Shown: positions 46,793 to 54,799 of the stretch, in pieces
Layout: each line of letters opens with the position of its first letter
Numbering within the stretch: the stretch's first letter is position 1
Assembly: GCF_003287455.1 (NCBI RefSeq)
Contig: NZ_PRLC01000004.1
Span: forward strand, 1 to 64,000
Origin: Faecalibacterium hattorii
GTDB taxonomy: Bacteria; Bacillota; Clostridia; Oscillospirales; Ruminococcaceae
DNA: 64,000 nucleotides
Reading direction: 5' to 3'
Program-made: the position numbers and the translations under genes
The notes under the pieces: generated by a model
What the model was told of the DNA's origin: nothing
Seen by the model: only the letters and a program-made list of their open reading frames with translations
The model's database searches: none

Positions 46793-46984
46793 GGGGATCT
46801 GTTGCGGTATCACTGCCGTTTTTTGCCCCTCTTTGCGGCTGGTATAGCCCATTCAACCGGAGAAACATCCGCCGAAACTTTCGATGATTCCTCTCCTCGT
46901 CACCCTCGCGGCTGTCACCCGCGTGGCCCGGCGCTTGGCGTCAACGAAAAGCAGCATTCCTTCTTTCAAGCAAATTCAACTCCC

Positions 46985-47085
46985 CCAGCCGCGGCTATGC
47001 CGCGTCAGCCCCCTCTGAGAGGGGGCCTTAAAAGCCTCCCTCTCAGAGGGAGGTGGCATTGCCCAGCAATGACGGAAGGAGTTAC
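46985..47085. repeat. Intergenic palindromic repeat downstream of the membrane-protein gene
   Basis: Two adjacent hairpins, CCCCCTCTGAGAGGGGG and CCTCCCTCTCAGAGGGAGG, then GGCATTGCCCAGCAATGACGGAAGGAGTT. The last part shares GATGACGGAAGGAGTT-like sequence with 5930-5953. In 46793-47081 I see no gene; an open frame there has no ribosome site. Confidence 0.55.
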
Positions 47086-47630
47086 TTCCCCAGCATCTTA
47101 TGCAGCTTCGGCTGCCAGACGAGGCGGTAGAGCTGCAATAAATTATGGATCGCGCGGTCATACAGCAAAAAAGCCACATTGCCCATGGCCAGCGTCGCCA
47201 GCGAGACCGCCAGCGCCGTGGTGCGCAGCTCCTGCGAGATGCTGCCCGCCGGGACCAGCAGCAGCACCAGCCCGTACATGGCCAGCACGGCCCCGTTGCA
47301 GAGCAGCAGCTTGCACGTCTCCCGCAGGAGCTTGGGGCGGATGCGCTCCAGCTTCGGTTTGACCAGCGGATAGTATCCCAGCAGGAAGACGAAGACGAGG
47401 GCCACTTCCTTGTCCGGCACGAAGAGCAGACTGAGCAGACTCACCGCGCCGTAGGCCGTCAGCGCCATCTTCATCCCGCACTCCATACAGACCGTCGCGA
47501 TCAGCAGACTTGCCACGGCGGGCGCGATGAACATCAGCACCGGCACCACTGCCCCCAGCAGCATCAGCGCCACGCAAAGGGCCGCTGCCATGCCGCAGTA
47601 GGCCATAGCCCAGCTCTTGCGGCCCTTCAC
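47082..47630 (-). CDS. Integral membrane protein of unknown function
   Basis: A 182-residue protein with five or six predicted helices, starting at a GTG (47630) that overlaps the preceding stop by four bases (GTGA), so the two genes are coupled. Short basic loops (KPKLERIRPKLLRET) point to the cytoplasm. The compact all-helix form recalls substrate-binding S components of ECF importers, but I cannot assign a family. Stop is at the edge of an intergenic repeat. Confidence 0.7.
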   Translation of the reverse strand: MKGRKSWAMAYCGMAAALCVALMLLGAVVPVLMFIAPAVASLLIATVCMECGMKMALTAYGAVSLLSLLFVPDKEVALVFVFLLGYYPLVKPKLERIRPKLLRETCKLLLCNGAVLAMYGLVLLLVPAGSISQELRTTALAVSLATLAMGNVAFLLYDRAIHNLLQLYRLVWQPKLHKMLGK

Positions 47631-48496
47631 GGCAGCTCCCAGCGCACCGGCTGGTTCTCGGCGTCCAGCGGATCGACCGCGTGGCGCAGACCGAGGATCA
47701 TGATGTTGTCGATGAGCGATTTGTTCAACTTTACATCTAACATACTGTAGGCACGGACAAGGTCGTTTGCTGCGGCCAGCGCCTGACGCCGCGCATTTTC
47801 CAGCGCCTCTTCCTTTCCGTTGATGCCGTTGACCAGAAAGACGTTGTAGCGGCCCACCTTGCGGTCGTCCTCCACGCGGGCAGCCTTTTCCAGCAGATAG
47901 AACACCCGGCCGATGCAGCTGCCGATGTAGCGCATACTCTTGCGCTGGCTGGGGTCATCGGTGGCGAGGGTGGAGTAGAGCGCGCCGTAGATGTTGCTCA
48001 TAGGTTCGGCGGCGACGGTGTAGTTGTTGGCATTCAGGTTCATCTGGACCACCGCCTGCTCCTGTTCCTGCCCGAACAAGCGTTCCAGCGCAGGATTTTC
48101 CTTGACCGCCTTTTCATAAGCTCCGCGCAGAAGGGCGCGGTCCACGGCGCGGCGCAGCCGGCCCCGAAGGGGCAGCTCGTCCCACCGGCGGTCCTGCAGT
48201 TTATGCCACCCCAGCATGACTTCCACCTGTGCCGCCAGCCGGATGCCCTGCGTCTGGCACATCATCTGCTTACGGCAGAGGTTGCCGGGCAGCCGCTGGG
48301 CCTTGCAGGTGGCGGGGCGGCCCGCCAAGCTGTCCGCCAAGAGGGCGAACAGAACGCCATTGTGCTGCTGCAGCCGGCACGAGTAGAGCCCGTAGCTCCG
48401 GTACATCTGCCAGCGCACCCCCCGCAGATACCATAAATAGGTATTGTAATCGCGGATGGTAAGCTCCGGAAGATAGGGTCTCATGCGTCCTTCCAT
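47627..48496 (-). CDS. DUF5685 family protein
   Basis: A 289-residue protein. N-terminal pattern PYLPELTIRDYNTYLWYLRGVRW ... FALLADSLAGRP matches DUF5685, though the usual YCGLC cysteine segment is replaced (YLRGV). Mainly helical, with a conserved-looking region around YNVFLVNGINGKEEALENAR. I take the ATG at 48496 (AAAGGGAG upstream); the ATG at 48484 is also possible. Function unknown; coupled to the membrane protein downstream. Confidence 0.65.
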   Translation of the reverse strand: MEGRMRPYLPELTIRDYNTYLWYLRGVRWQMYRSYGLYSCRLQQHNGVLFALLADSLAGRPATCKAQRLPGNLCRKQMMCQTQGIRLAAQVEVMLGWHKLQDRRWDELPLRGRLRRAVDRALLRGAYEKAVKENPALERLFGQEQEQAVVQMNLNANNYTVAAEPMSNIYGALYSTLATDDPSQRKSMRYIGSCIGRVFYLLEKAARVEDDRKVGRYNVFLVNGINGKEEALENARRQALAAANDLVRAYSMLDVKLNKSLIDNIMILGLRHAVDPLDAENQPVRWELP

Positions 48497-48615
48497 TGCC
48501 GTTCTCCCTTTCCCGCAGCCAAAGTGCTGCACATTCTTACAGTGGTACAAGTATACCCTTTTTCGTCACTTTATTCAACTGACGAATTGTAAAAGATTCG
48601 CCTCCCGTCCGCCCC

Positions 48616-48664
48616 GGAAAAACAGCAGCCGCACCAAACTTTTCGGTCCAGTGCGGCTGTAAAG
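48616..48664 (-). terminator. Terminator of the rRNA methyltransferase gene
   Basis: Minus strand CAGCCGCACTGGACCG ... TTTGGTGCGGCTG then CTGTTTTT. Confidence 0.85.
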
Positions 48665-48676
48665 TATTACTTTTGC

Positions 48677-49873
48677 TTATTTTTTCTCAAAATGGGTGCG
48701 CTTGCCGTCGAAGCCCTGCTTGGGCATGGGCTTTGCCTTGTGCTCAAACTTGGGGGCCTCGTAGTACATATACAGCTGGCAGGGGATCATGCCGTTGTAC
48801 ATCTTGCGGCGCTTGTTGGCCCGCTTGCCGTAGTGGCTCTCGAACTCCATATCGGCGGTGATGGCATACACGCCCGCGCAGGGGTGTGCCTCCATCTGGC
48901 GGCCCAGCGTCCGGGCCAGCTTGGCGGCACCTTCGATGGTGCTCATCCGCTCGCCGTAGGGAGGATTCGTCAGGACGATGGCTTCGGCTTTTGCCTCGAA
49001 GTCCGACACATCCGCCACCTCGAAGTGGCAGCGCTTTTCCACACCGGCCAGCTTGGCGTTGGCGTTGGCCAGCGCCACGGCGGCGGGGTCGATGTCATAG
49101 CCAAAGGCTTCGAAGCCCACATCCAGCTTGGACTCGGCCAGCGCCTTCTGGCGCTGCTGGGCCCAGATGGCCGCCGGAACGAAGCTGTAGCGCTCGGCGG
49201 CGAAGCGGCGCTTCAGGCCGGGGGCGATGTTCATGGCTTTCTGGGCTGCTTCGATCAGCAATGTGCCGCTGCCGCAGAAGGGGTCTTCCACAAGGCTGTC
49301 GCGGCGGACCCGGCCAAGGTCGGCGATGGTAGCCGCCAGCGTCTCCCGGATGGGGGCCTCCATGGCATTGCGCCGGTAGCCGCGCTTGTGCAGCCCGCCG
49401 CCGGTGGTATCCAGCATGATCTCGCAGACATTTTTCCGCAGCATGAAGCGGATCTTATACTCCGCGCCGGTCTCCGGCAGAACGGAGGTGTGGTGCTTGG
49501 TCATCAGCCGCTTGACCACGGCCTTTTTGATGATGCTCTGGCACGCGGGCACGCTGGTGAGCTGGCTGTTCAGGGACGAACCGGTGACCGGGAAGGCCGC
49601 ATCTGCGGGCAGGAACTCCTCCCACGGGATTGCATACACGCCGTCGAACAGTTCATCGAAGGTGGAAGCCGGGTAGGTGTTGAGCAGCAGCATCACCCGC
49701 TCCACCGTGCGCAGGTTCAGGTTCGCCGCTGCGATCATCTCCGGCCCGCCGGAAAAGGTCAGGCGACCGTCGCTGACCCGGATATTTTCCGCGCCGATGC
49801 GGCGCAGCTCAAAGTTCGCCGTCGCCTCGCAGCCAAAGAAGCAGGGCGCGATCAGTTCAAATTTTGCAGACAT
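48677..49873 (-). CDS. THUMP-domain class I SAM-dependent RNA methyltransferase (RlmL/YpsC type)
   Basis: A 398-residue enzyme. N-terminal ferredoxin-like/THUMP region (1-160) for RNA binding, then the UPF0020 methyltransferase domain: DPFCGSGTLLIEAA (about 197-210) and the NPPY motif in LTNPPYGERM (about 303) that marks N2-guanine methylation. It corresponds to the N-terminal half of E. coli RlmL, which modifies G2445 of 23S rRNA. AAAGGAA site upstream; precedes the S1 protein gene on the opposite order of transcription. Confidence 0.92.
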   Translation of the reverse strand: MSAKFELIAPCFFGCEATANFELRRIGAENIRVSDGRLTFSGGPEMIAAANLNLRTVERVMLLLNTYPASTFDELFDGVYAIPWEEFLPADAAFPVTGSSLNSQLTSVPACQSIIKKAVVKRLMTKHHTSVLPETGAEYKIRFMLRKNVCEIMLDTTGGGLHKRGYRRNAMEAPIRETLAATIADLGRVRRDSLVEDPFCGSGTLLIEAAQKAMNIAPGLKRRFAAERYSFVPAAIWAQQRQKALAESKLDVGFEAFGYDIDPAAVALANANAKLAGVEKRCHFEVADVSDFEAKAEAIVLTNPPYGERMSTIEGAAKLARTLGRQMEAHPCAGVYAITADMEFESHYGKRANKRRKMYNGMIPCQLYMYYEAPKFEHKAKPMPKQGFDGKRTHFEKK

Positions 49874-49887
49874 TCTTGGGTTTCCTT

Positions 49888-50436
49888 TCAGCGGCCGCGG
49901 CGGGAGCGCGGTGCATAACCGCCGCCGCGGCGGTTGTTGGTCTCGTGGTCGAGGTCGGCCATCTTCTCTTCGCTCTGGCTCTTGAAGCGGCTCATCATAT
50001 CCTCAAAGCTCAGGTTGTCGCTCTTGGCCGGGGCCTTGGGCTGCCACACGCGGGGAGCTGCCTCACGGGCCGGGCCGCGCCCACCTTCCCGCGGGGGGCG
50101 TCCACCCCGCTGTCCGCCAAAATGGCCGCCCTCGCGGGGGCCGTTCGGGCGTGCGCCGCCGGGGCGGGGGCCGCGGTCACGGCCAGCCGGACGCAGCGGG
50201 GGCGGCAGCAGCCGCTTGATGGACAGCGCAATTTTGCCGTCCGGTGCCACATTGATGACCTGCACCTTCACGGTATCGCCGTCGTGCAGAACGGTTGCGA
50301 TGTCCTGCACATATTCATTGGACACTTCGGAAATGTGGACCATGCCCACCCGGCCCTCCGGCAGCGCAACAAAAGCGCCGAAAGGCTTTACGCCGGTGAC
50401 ACGGCCTTCAAATACGTTCCCTACCTCAATCGCCAA
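49888..50436 (-). CDS. yabR: S1-domain RNA-binding protein (YabR-like)
   Basis: A 182-residue protein with one S1 OB-fold (about 5-72: GNVFEGRVTGVKPFGAFVAL, GMVHISEVSNEYV, GKIALSIKRL), then an Arg/Gly/Pro-rich disordered region with RGG-like repeats and a short helical tail ending RSRRGR. Likely binds RNA or ribosomes. The start codon is TTG (50436) with AAGGAG 9 bases upstream. Last gene of the mazG-hup-rqcP-yabP-yabQ-divIC-yabR string, the same order as in Bacillus. Confidence 0.88.
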   Translation of the reverse strand: MAIEVGNVFEGRVTGVKPFGAFVALPEGRVGMVHISEVSNEYVQDIATVLHDGDTVKVQVINVAPDGKIALSIKRLLPPPLRPAGRDRGPRPGGARPNGPREGGHFGGQRGGRPPREGGRGPAREAAPRVWQPKAPAKSDNLSFEDMMSRFKSQSEEKMADLDHETNNRRGGGYAPRSRRGR

Positions 50437-50518
50437 AACTCAATACTCCTTGCTCTCTTTTTTGGTGGCTGCCCCGGTGTTGGCCGCAAAGCCGCCCGGA
50501 GCCGTCCGGCCCCGTTTC

Positions 50519-50824
50519 TCAGTTGCCGGTCACATCCACGAAGATGCGCTCGTTGGGGGCCGCATAATTGTAAGAATCACGGGCGACCCATTCGGTCACA
50601 TCGTCCGCGTCGCCGCTGAGGATGCGCTGCAGCTCCTCGTTTTTGGTCTGCTGCTGTTCGATCTGCTCGTTCAGGGTCTGCAGCTCTGCGCGTTTGGAGC
50701 TGATGGCTACCTGATTGGAGATGTACGCTGCCAGCATACTGAGCAGCAGCAAGAAAAAGAACAGCCGGAACACCGTGCGCAGCACGGTATTCTTCTTGCG
50801 TTTTTTGCGGCCGGGATTCGTCAT
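50519..50824 (-). CDS. divIC: Septum formation initiator, DivIC/FtsB family
   Basis: A 101-residue bitopic membrane protein. Basic cytoplasmic N terminus (RKKRKKN), one helix (about 16-38), extracellular coiled coil (about 42-75, QTLNEQIEQQQTKNEELQ) and a short C-terminal part with the family's ARDSYNYAAPNE. It joins FtsL and DivIB at the division septum. Position between yabQ and yabR is conserved in Firmicutes. Confidence 0.9.
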   Translation of the reverse strand: MTNPGRKKRKKNTVLRTVFRLFFFLLLLSMLAAYISNQVAISSKRAELQTLNEQIEQQQTKNEELQRILSGDADDVTEWVARDSYNYAAPNERIFVDVTGN

Positions 50825-50869
50825 AACTCAGTGCCCCCTGAAATCAGCAGGCCCGATGCGCCTGTACTC

Positions 50870-51319
50870 TTACTTTGATACGTTAGAATTATACAACATC
50901 CGCTGTGGTCTTGGCAAGTTCTTTTTTGGGTTTTTTGCGGCCTGTTTTGCGCGTTTGCGCTCACGGGCTCGGTTTTTCCGTGCCGCGCGCCCAGCCGCCC
51001 ACCGGGCAGCAAGCAAATGCACCGGTGCCCACAGCATCTTCCGGGCAAACTGCATCGGCCCGCGCAGCAGCTTGTGCACCGCCGCTGCGGCCAGAACCGC
51101 CGCCGCCAGCTGATACCACCGCAGCACCCCGCCCGCGCTCAAGGCCGCCGCGTAGCTTTGCAGCCCCAGCAGCAGCGCCCCCACCAACAGCACATCCGGC
51201 AGGAACGCAGCCCGCCCCTTTTCGGGGAACAGGGCCCGCGCCCCGCCGAGGGCTGCCCCCAGCGCCGCACAGGCGGCCATTTCCTGCCCGACAAGGGTGA
51301 TGTCCAGCGCCGGGGCCAT
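50870..51319 (-). CDS. yabQ: Spore cortex biosynthesis protein YabQ-like
   Basis: A 149-residue membrane protein with three or four helices in residues 8-90 and a Lys/Arg-rich C-terminal tail. The first helix region MAPALDITLVGQEMAACAALGAALGG and the order after yabP support YabQ, needed for spore cortex in Bacillus. The start overlaps the yabP stop by one base. In a non-sporulating lineage its role would be unclear. Confidence 0.75.
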   Translation of the reverse strand: MAPALDITLVGQEMAACAALGAALGGARALFPEKGRAAFLPDVLLVGALLLGLQSYAAALSAGGVLRWYQLAAAVLAAAAVHKLLRGPMQFARKMLWAPVHLLAARWAAGRAARKNRARERKRAKQAAKNPKKNLPRPQRMLYNSNVSK

Positions 51320-51600
51320 CAGCGGAGCAGACGGCGCAGGAAGCCGCCCGGCGTGCGCTCAGCGGTATACTCCAGCGCGTCGATGTGGCCGGTGAGCCGC
51401 ACTTCCCCGCTTTCGAGGTTCAGGCTGGTCACGCTCAGCTCAGCCCCGGCAAGGTGGAGCACCCCTTTGCTCGTCTCGATGGCGGCGCTGTCGGCGTCGC
51501 ACCGCAGCACCCGCTTCACCCCGGTCAGGGTCAGCTTGCTGCGGCTCTCCAAGATCAGATCATGGGGCACGGCGGGGGTCTTTTCGGTCGTTTTTGTCAT
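51319..51600 (-). CDS. yabP: Sporulation protein YabP-like
   Basis: A 93-residue protein: PHDLILESRSKLTLTGVKRV..., the YabP/YqfC fold, with LVLE-type beta strands and VRLTGHIDALEY. In Bacillus it is required for spore coat or cortex assembly. AAGGAG site upstream. Followed directly by yabQ. Confidence 0.85.
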   Translation of the reverse strand: MTKTTEKTPAVPHDLILESRSKLTLTGVKRVLRCDADSAAIETSKGVLHLAGAELSVTSLNLESGEVRLTGHIDALEYTAERTPGGFLRRLLR

Positions 51601-51715
51601 GGCGCAGTTCTCCTTCTGAATCCAGCGTATGCAGATCCCGAAGCGAGTATGTGTCCTGTGACAGGCTTGCCCTCTCCATCACGCTGCGCGTGCCGGCTCT
51701 CCCAAAGGCCGCGCT

Positions 51716-51961
51716 TTATTCGGAAATGATTTCGTACATCTCCCGCGCCACGTCCTTGGTGCGGGGCTCGATGTCGGAGAGCACCTTCACCTTGATGGGC
51801 CGGTTGCCGAAGGTGACCTCGATGATGTCCCCTTCCTTGACGGCTTGGCTGGCCTTGGCGATCTTGCCGTTGATGAGGATGCGGCCCGCGTCGGCCACCT
51901 CGTTTGCCACGGTGCGGCGCTTGATCAGCCGCGAAACTTTCAGGTATTTGTCTAATCTCAT
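51716..51961 (-). CDS. rqcP: RqcP (YabO), S4-domain ribosome-associated quality control protein
   Basis: An 81-residue S4 RNA-binding protein, [21 protein letters not shown]..., which stabilises the P-site tRNA during poly-alanine tailing with RqcH. The start is the ATG at 51961 with GGAGG 5 bases upstream; a TTG four codons earlier is less likely. The core [21 protein letters not shown] is typical. A 115-base gap to yabP carries a degenerate CTCTC-type repeat at 51670-51710. Confidence 0.92.
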   Translation of the reverse strand: MRLDKYLKVSRLIKRRTVANEVADAGRILINGKIAKASQAVKEGDIIEVTFGNRPIKVKVLSDIEPRTKDVAREMYEIISE

Positions 51962-52020
51962 AGGTTCCTCCAAAGAAAAACCGCCGGAACCATCTGCGGC
52001 CCCGGCGGCAAAAATCGAAC

Positions 52021-52290
52021 TTACAGGGTGTCCTTCAGAGCCTTGCCCGGCTTGAACACGATGCTGCGGGAAGCAGCGATGGTGATGGGCTCGCGGGTGC
52101 GGGGGTTGATGCCCTGACGCTCTGCGCGCTCACGGACTTCGAAGGTGCCGAAGCCGGAAATGGTGATCTTCTCACCCTCTGCCATTGCCTTGCTCAGGGC
52201 GTCGAATGCGGCGTTGACAGCCAGTTCTGCGCTCTTCTTGCTCATCTCGGTGTTTGCCGCAACCTGTGCGATCAGATCAGTCTTGGTCAT
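52021..52290 (-). CDS. hup: DNA-binding protein HU
   Basis: An 89-residue histone-like protein: [22 protein letters not shown], helical dimer base, then [23 protein letters not shown] for the DNA-bending arm and a KPGKALKD end. GGAGG site before 52290. Its place upstream of rqcP is conserved. Confidence 0.95.
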   Translation of the reverse strand: MTKTDLIAQVAANTEMSKKSAELAVNAAFDALSKAMAEGEKITISGFGTFEVRERAERQGINPRTREPITIAASRSIVFKPGKALKDTL

Positions 52291-52367
52291 AATAGTAAAC
52301 CTCCACAAAATTGTACTCGTCATTTTCTATCTATCGGAGCAGGCGTTTCGGCCTGATACCCGTTCGA

Positions 52368-53063
52368 TCACGTTTGGTCTGCCAGCAGCTCGTCCCGGAA
52401 CCGCTTGGAGGCAAAGGTCAGCGCCTCTTCGGCGTCCAGCCCTGCCAGCCGGATGGCGTTGACGGCAGCAAAGAGCAGCTCCCCCGCCTGTTCGGCGTTC
52501 GGGGCCGGTGCCGCGTCCCAGTCCTGCTCGGCCTGTTTCAGGGCAGCCGCTGCGTCCTCGGCGGTCGTGATGCCAAGGCCCCGGCCCGCCGCCCGCTTCT
52601 GCAGCTTCTGGGCGCGCATCAAGGCGGGCAGGGTCGCGGGCACGGTGTCCAGCTCATCGGCCAGCGTGCGGCGGCCCTTTTCCTTATTTTTGAGCGCATC
52701 CCAGCCATTTATTCCGGCGTTTTCCGCCGCCGAGGAGGTGAAGATGTTGGGGTGGCGGAAGACCAGCTTCTCGCACACTTCGCGGCAGACCTGCTCGAAA
52801 TCGAACCGGCCCCGCTCCTCCTCCATGACGGTGTGGAACGCCACCTGCATCAGCACATCACCCAGCTCTTCCCGCAGCATGGCCGCGTCGTCGGCATCGA
52901 TGGCTTCCAGCGCCTCGCAGGTCTCCTCCAGAAAGTTCTTCCGAATGGACTGATGCGTCTGCACCTTGTCCCACGGGCAGCCCGCTTCCGGGTCCCGCAG
53001 GATGCGGATGATCTGGATGAGGTCTTCCGCCGTATAGTGTTCGCGCTCCGGCCAATCCTGCAT
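52368..53063 (-). CDS. mazG: Nucleoside triphosphate pyrophosphohydrolase MazG
   Basis: A 231-residue house-cleaning enzyme that hydrolyses aberrant NTPs. The start is the ATG at 53063 (MQDWPEREHYTAEDLIQI) after AAAGGAA. The MazG core has the metal-binding E-x-x-E pattern in FLEETCEALEAID and REELGDVLMQVAF. A second, weaker MazG-like half follows. It lacks the N-terminal tetrapyrrole methylase domain of Bacillus YabN. First gene of the operon from the promoter at 53100-53128. Confidence 0.9.
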   Translation of the reverse strand: MQDWPEREHYTAEDLIQIIRILRDPEAGCPWDKVQTHQSIRKNFLEETCEALEAIDADDAAMLREELGDVLMQVAFHTVMEEERGRFDFEQVCREVCEKLVFRHPNIFTSSAAENAGINGWDALKNKEKGRRTLADELDTVPATLPALMRAQKLQKRAAGRGLGITTAEDAAAALKQAEQDWDAAPAPNAEQAGELLFAAVNAIRLAGLDAEEALTFASKRFRDELLADQT

Positions 53064-53099
53064 GGGTGGTGTTCCTTTCTGCTCCAAAAGTAGGGCTTT

Positions 53100-53128
53100 A
53101 TTGTATCGCAGAATCCGCCTTTTTTCAA
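53100..53128 (-). promoter_or_regulatory. Promoter of the mazG-hup-rqcP-yabP-yabQ-divIC-yabR string
   Basis: Minus-strand TTGAAA (53123-53128) and TACAAT (53100-53105), 17-base spacer, 37 bases before mazG. Confidence 0.65.
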
Positions 53129-53191
53129 GGGGACAAGCCCATTTTCCGACCATTCGCCCGAAATGTTTCCAGATTTTTCACACTTTGGCAC

Positions 53192-53226
53192 AAAAACGGG
53201 CGGCATCCCACGGGGACACCGCCCGG
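53192..53226 (-). terminator. Terminator of the zinc-ribbon protein gene
   Basis: Minus strand CGGGCGGTGTCCCC GTG GGATGCCGCCCG followed by TTTTTG. Confidence 0.8.
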
Positions 53227-53252
53227 TCTGGGCTTTGATTTTCCGGTTTTGG

Positions 53253-53690
53253 TCACAGTTGTGCGCCGCACTTGTTGCAGAACAGCGCATCCTCCGAAAC
53301 GGGAGCACCGCACTGGGGGCAGGTCTTCTTTTCTGCTTTCTGCTCCGGCTCGATGGGGAACTCGATGGTGGTGCTCTCGGCCGCAGCGGGGGCCTCCGGC
53401 TCTGCGGCAGCTTCCGCCGCCGGGGTGTCGAGGCTGGCACGCAGGTCGGCCAAGTCCTTCTCGATGGCATCGATCATCTCGATGTACTTATCGACGAGGG
53501 GCTGGTTTTCCTCATTGCCCTTGGCGAGGCTGTAGACCAGTGCGCCCAGTTGGCGCTGCGCCTTGGCGAGCTTGGTCTGCTCGTTCACGATCTTTGCCTG
53601 CGTTTTGCCGCGCTCAGCCAGATCCATGGCTGCATTCCTGCCTTTTTCGGCGTATTCCAGACCCATTTCCTTGAGCTTATTAAAATCCAT
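53253..53690 (-). CDS. Coiled-coil protein with C-terminal zinc ribbon
   Basis: A 145-residue cytoplasmic protein starting MDFNKLKEMGLEYAEKG at the ATG 53690 (GAGAGGTG upstream; a GTG three codons earlier is an alternative). Helical coiled coil (about 1-85), Ala/Glu/Pro-rich linker, then a zinc ribbon CPQCGAP...FCNKCGAQL (CxxC-x8-CxxC). Such zinc_ribbon_2 proteins are common in clostridia and are of unknown role. Monocistronic with promoter and terminator. Confidence 0.85.
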   Translation of the reverse strand: MDFNKLKEMGLEYAEKGRNAAMDLAERGKTQAKIVNEQTKLAKAQRQLGALVYSLAKGNEENQPLVDKYIEMIDAIEKDLADLRASLDTPAAEAAAEPEAPAAAESTTIEFPIEPEQKAEKKTCPQCGAPVSEDALFCNKCGAQL

Positions 53691-53749
53691 AATAGACACC
53701 TCTCTCAGCGGAGGGTCTTCCCCTCCTGTGCTTTCCGGATGATGGCCCC

Positions 53750-53778
53750 ATTATAGCGCACTCCACCGCTGATTGCAA
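53750..53778 (-). promoter_or_regulatory. Promoter of the zinc-ribbon protein gene
   Basis: Minus-strand TTGCAA (53773-53778) and TATAAT (53750-53755), 17-base spacer. Confidence 0.7.
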
Positions 53779-53860
53779 CGAATCTGCCGCAAGTTTTACA
53801 GTTTCGTGCGGATTTGGAAACAGTTTTTTCGCATTTGCACAAAAGGCGGACGAAGGGTCG

Positions 53861-54799
53861 TCAGTTTACTTCACCGCCGTAGAACTCCCGCAGCATACTA
53901 TCGGCGGGCAGCAGGTCCAGCGGCAGGGGTGCCACATGCTCGAAGCGGCGGGCCGTCTCGTCCCACAGCTCGGCGTTATGGCCCTCCAGCACGAACTGGC
54001 GGCGCACCTTCTGCAAAAGCTGGGCGATGAGGCCCAGCTCGTAGGTGAAGGAAGTGTCCAGCAAAAAGTCCGCCGTGGTCTTGAAGCCCTTGATATACCG
54101 CGTCTCGCCGTCCATCACCCGGTCCCACATGGCAAGGGTCTTTTCGGGGCTGCGGCCGCGGGCGGCAGCGTCCCGCAGGGTGCGGCGGCACAGGCGGATG
54201 TCCTGCGTGTTGATGACCCGGCGGCCGTCGATGCAGTATTCCTCCCGCAGTCCGGCATAGATGCGGTACACTTCCTCGCCGGGGACGAGGCTGGTCAGCT
54301 CCGGGTTGAGGGCGTGGATGCCCTCCACGATGCAGACGCCGCCCTGCAGATCGACGGCTTCCGTCTCGTCCGAGCGCTTTTCCTGCGTGAAATCGTAGAT
54401 GGGTAGGCTGGTCTTCCCCGTCTCGCTCAGCTCATGCAGACACTGCTTGATGAGGGGCAGATCCATGGTATCGGGGTTCTCGTAGTCCAGCGTGCCGTCG
54501 GGCAGCCGGGGGTAGAACTCCGCGCCCCGGAAAAAGTTGTCGAGGCTGACCACATGGGCCGGTGTTCCCTGCCGGACGAGTTCCTCGGCCAGCTTGTGCG
54601 CAGAAGTGGTCTTGCCGCTGGCCGACGGGCCGGTGAGCATGACGATCTTGGTGCCGGAAAAGCGGACCTTCTCCGCCGCGTAGCGCACCCGCTCGCGGTA
54701 ACTGCGCTCGCTCATTTCGGCAAGCTGCTCCGGGCTGCGGGCAGCGATGTTGTACAGGTCAATCTCTACCAGACGTTTCGGGACCCAAATCGTGATCAT
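53861..54799 (-). CDS. Uridine kinase-like nucleoside kinase
   Basis: A 312-residue P-loop kinase. The Walker A is GPSASGKTT (about 56-64); the lid and substrate parts follow (SLDNFFRG, YDFTQEKRSDE, VEGIHALNP). This fits the uridine kinase/phosphoribulokinase family, in the variant usually fused to a threonyl-tRNA synthetase-like N terminus; here only a short leader (1-45) precedes the P-loop. The start (54799) overlaps the 3' end of hemZ by 41 bases. The nucleoside substrate is not certain. Confidence 0.85.
   Translation of the reverse strand: MITIWVPKRLVEIDLYNIAARSPEQLAEMSERSYRERVRYAAEKVRFSGTKIVMLTGPSASGKTTSAHKLAEELVRQGTPAHVVSLDNFFRGAEFYPRLPDGTLDYENPDTMDLPLIKQCLHELSETGKTSLPIYDFTQEKRSDETEAVDLQGGVCIVEGIHALNPELTSLVPGEEVYRIYAGLREEYCIDGRRVINTQDIRLCRRTLRDAAARGRSPEKTLAMWDRVMDGETRYIKGFKTTADFLLDTSFTYELGLIAQLLQKVRRQFVLEGHNAELWDETARRFEHVAPLPLDLLPADSMLREFYGGEVN

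Noticed and set aside
44712-46847. 711-codon plus-strand open frame opposite glmS
   Set aside because: Overlaps the glmS terminator, gene and promoter in antisense and has no ribosome site.
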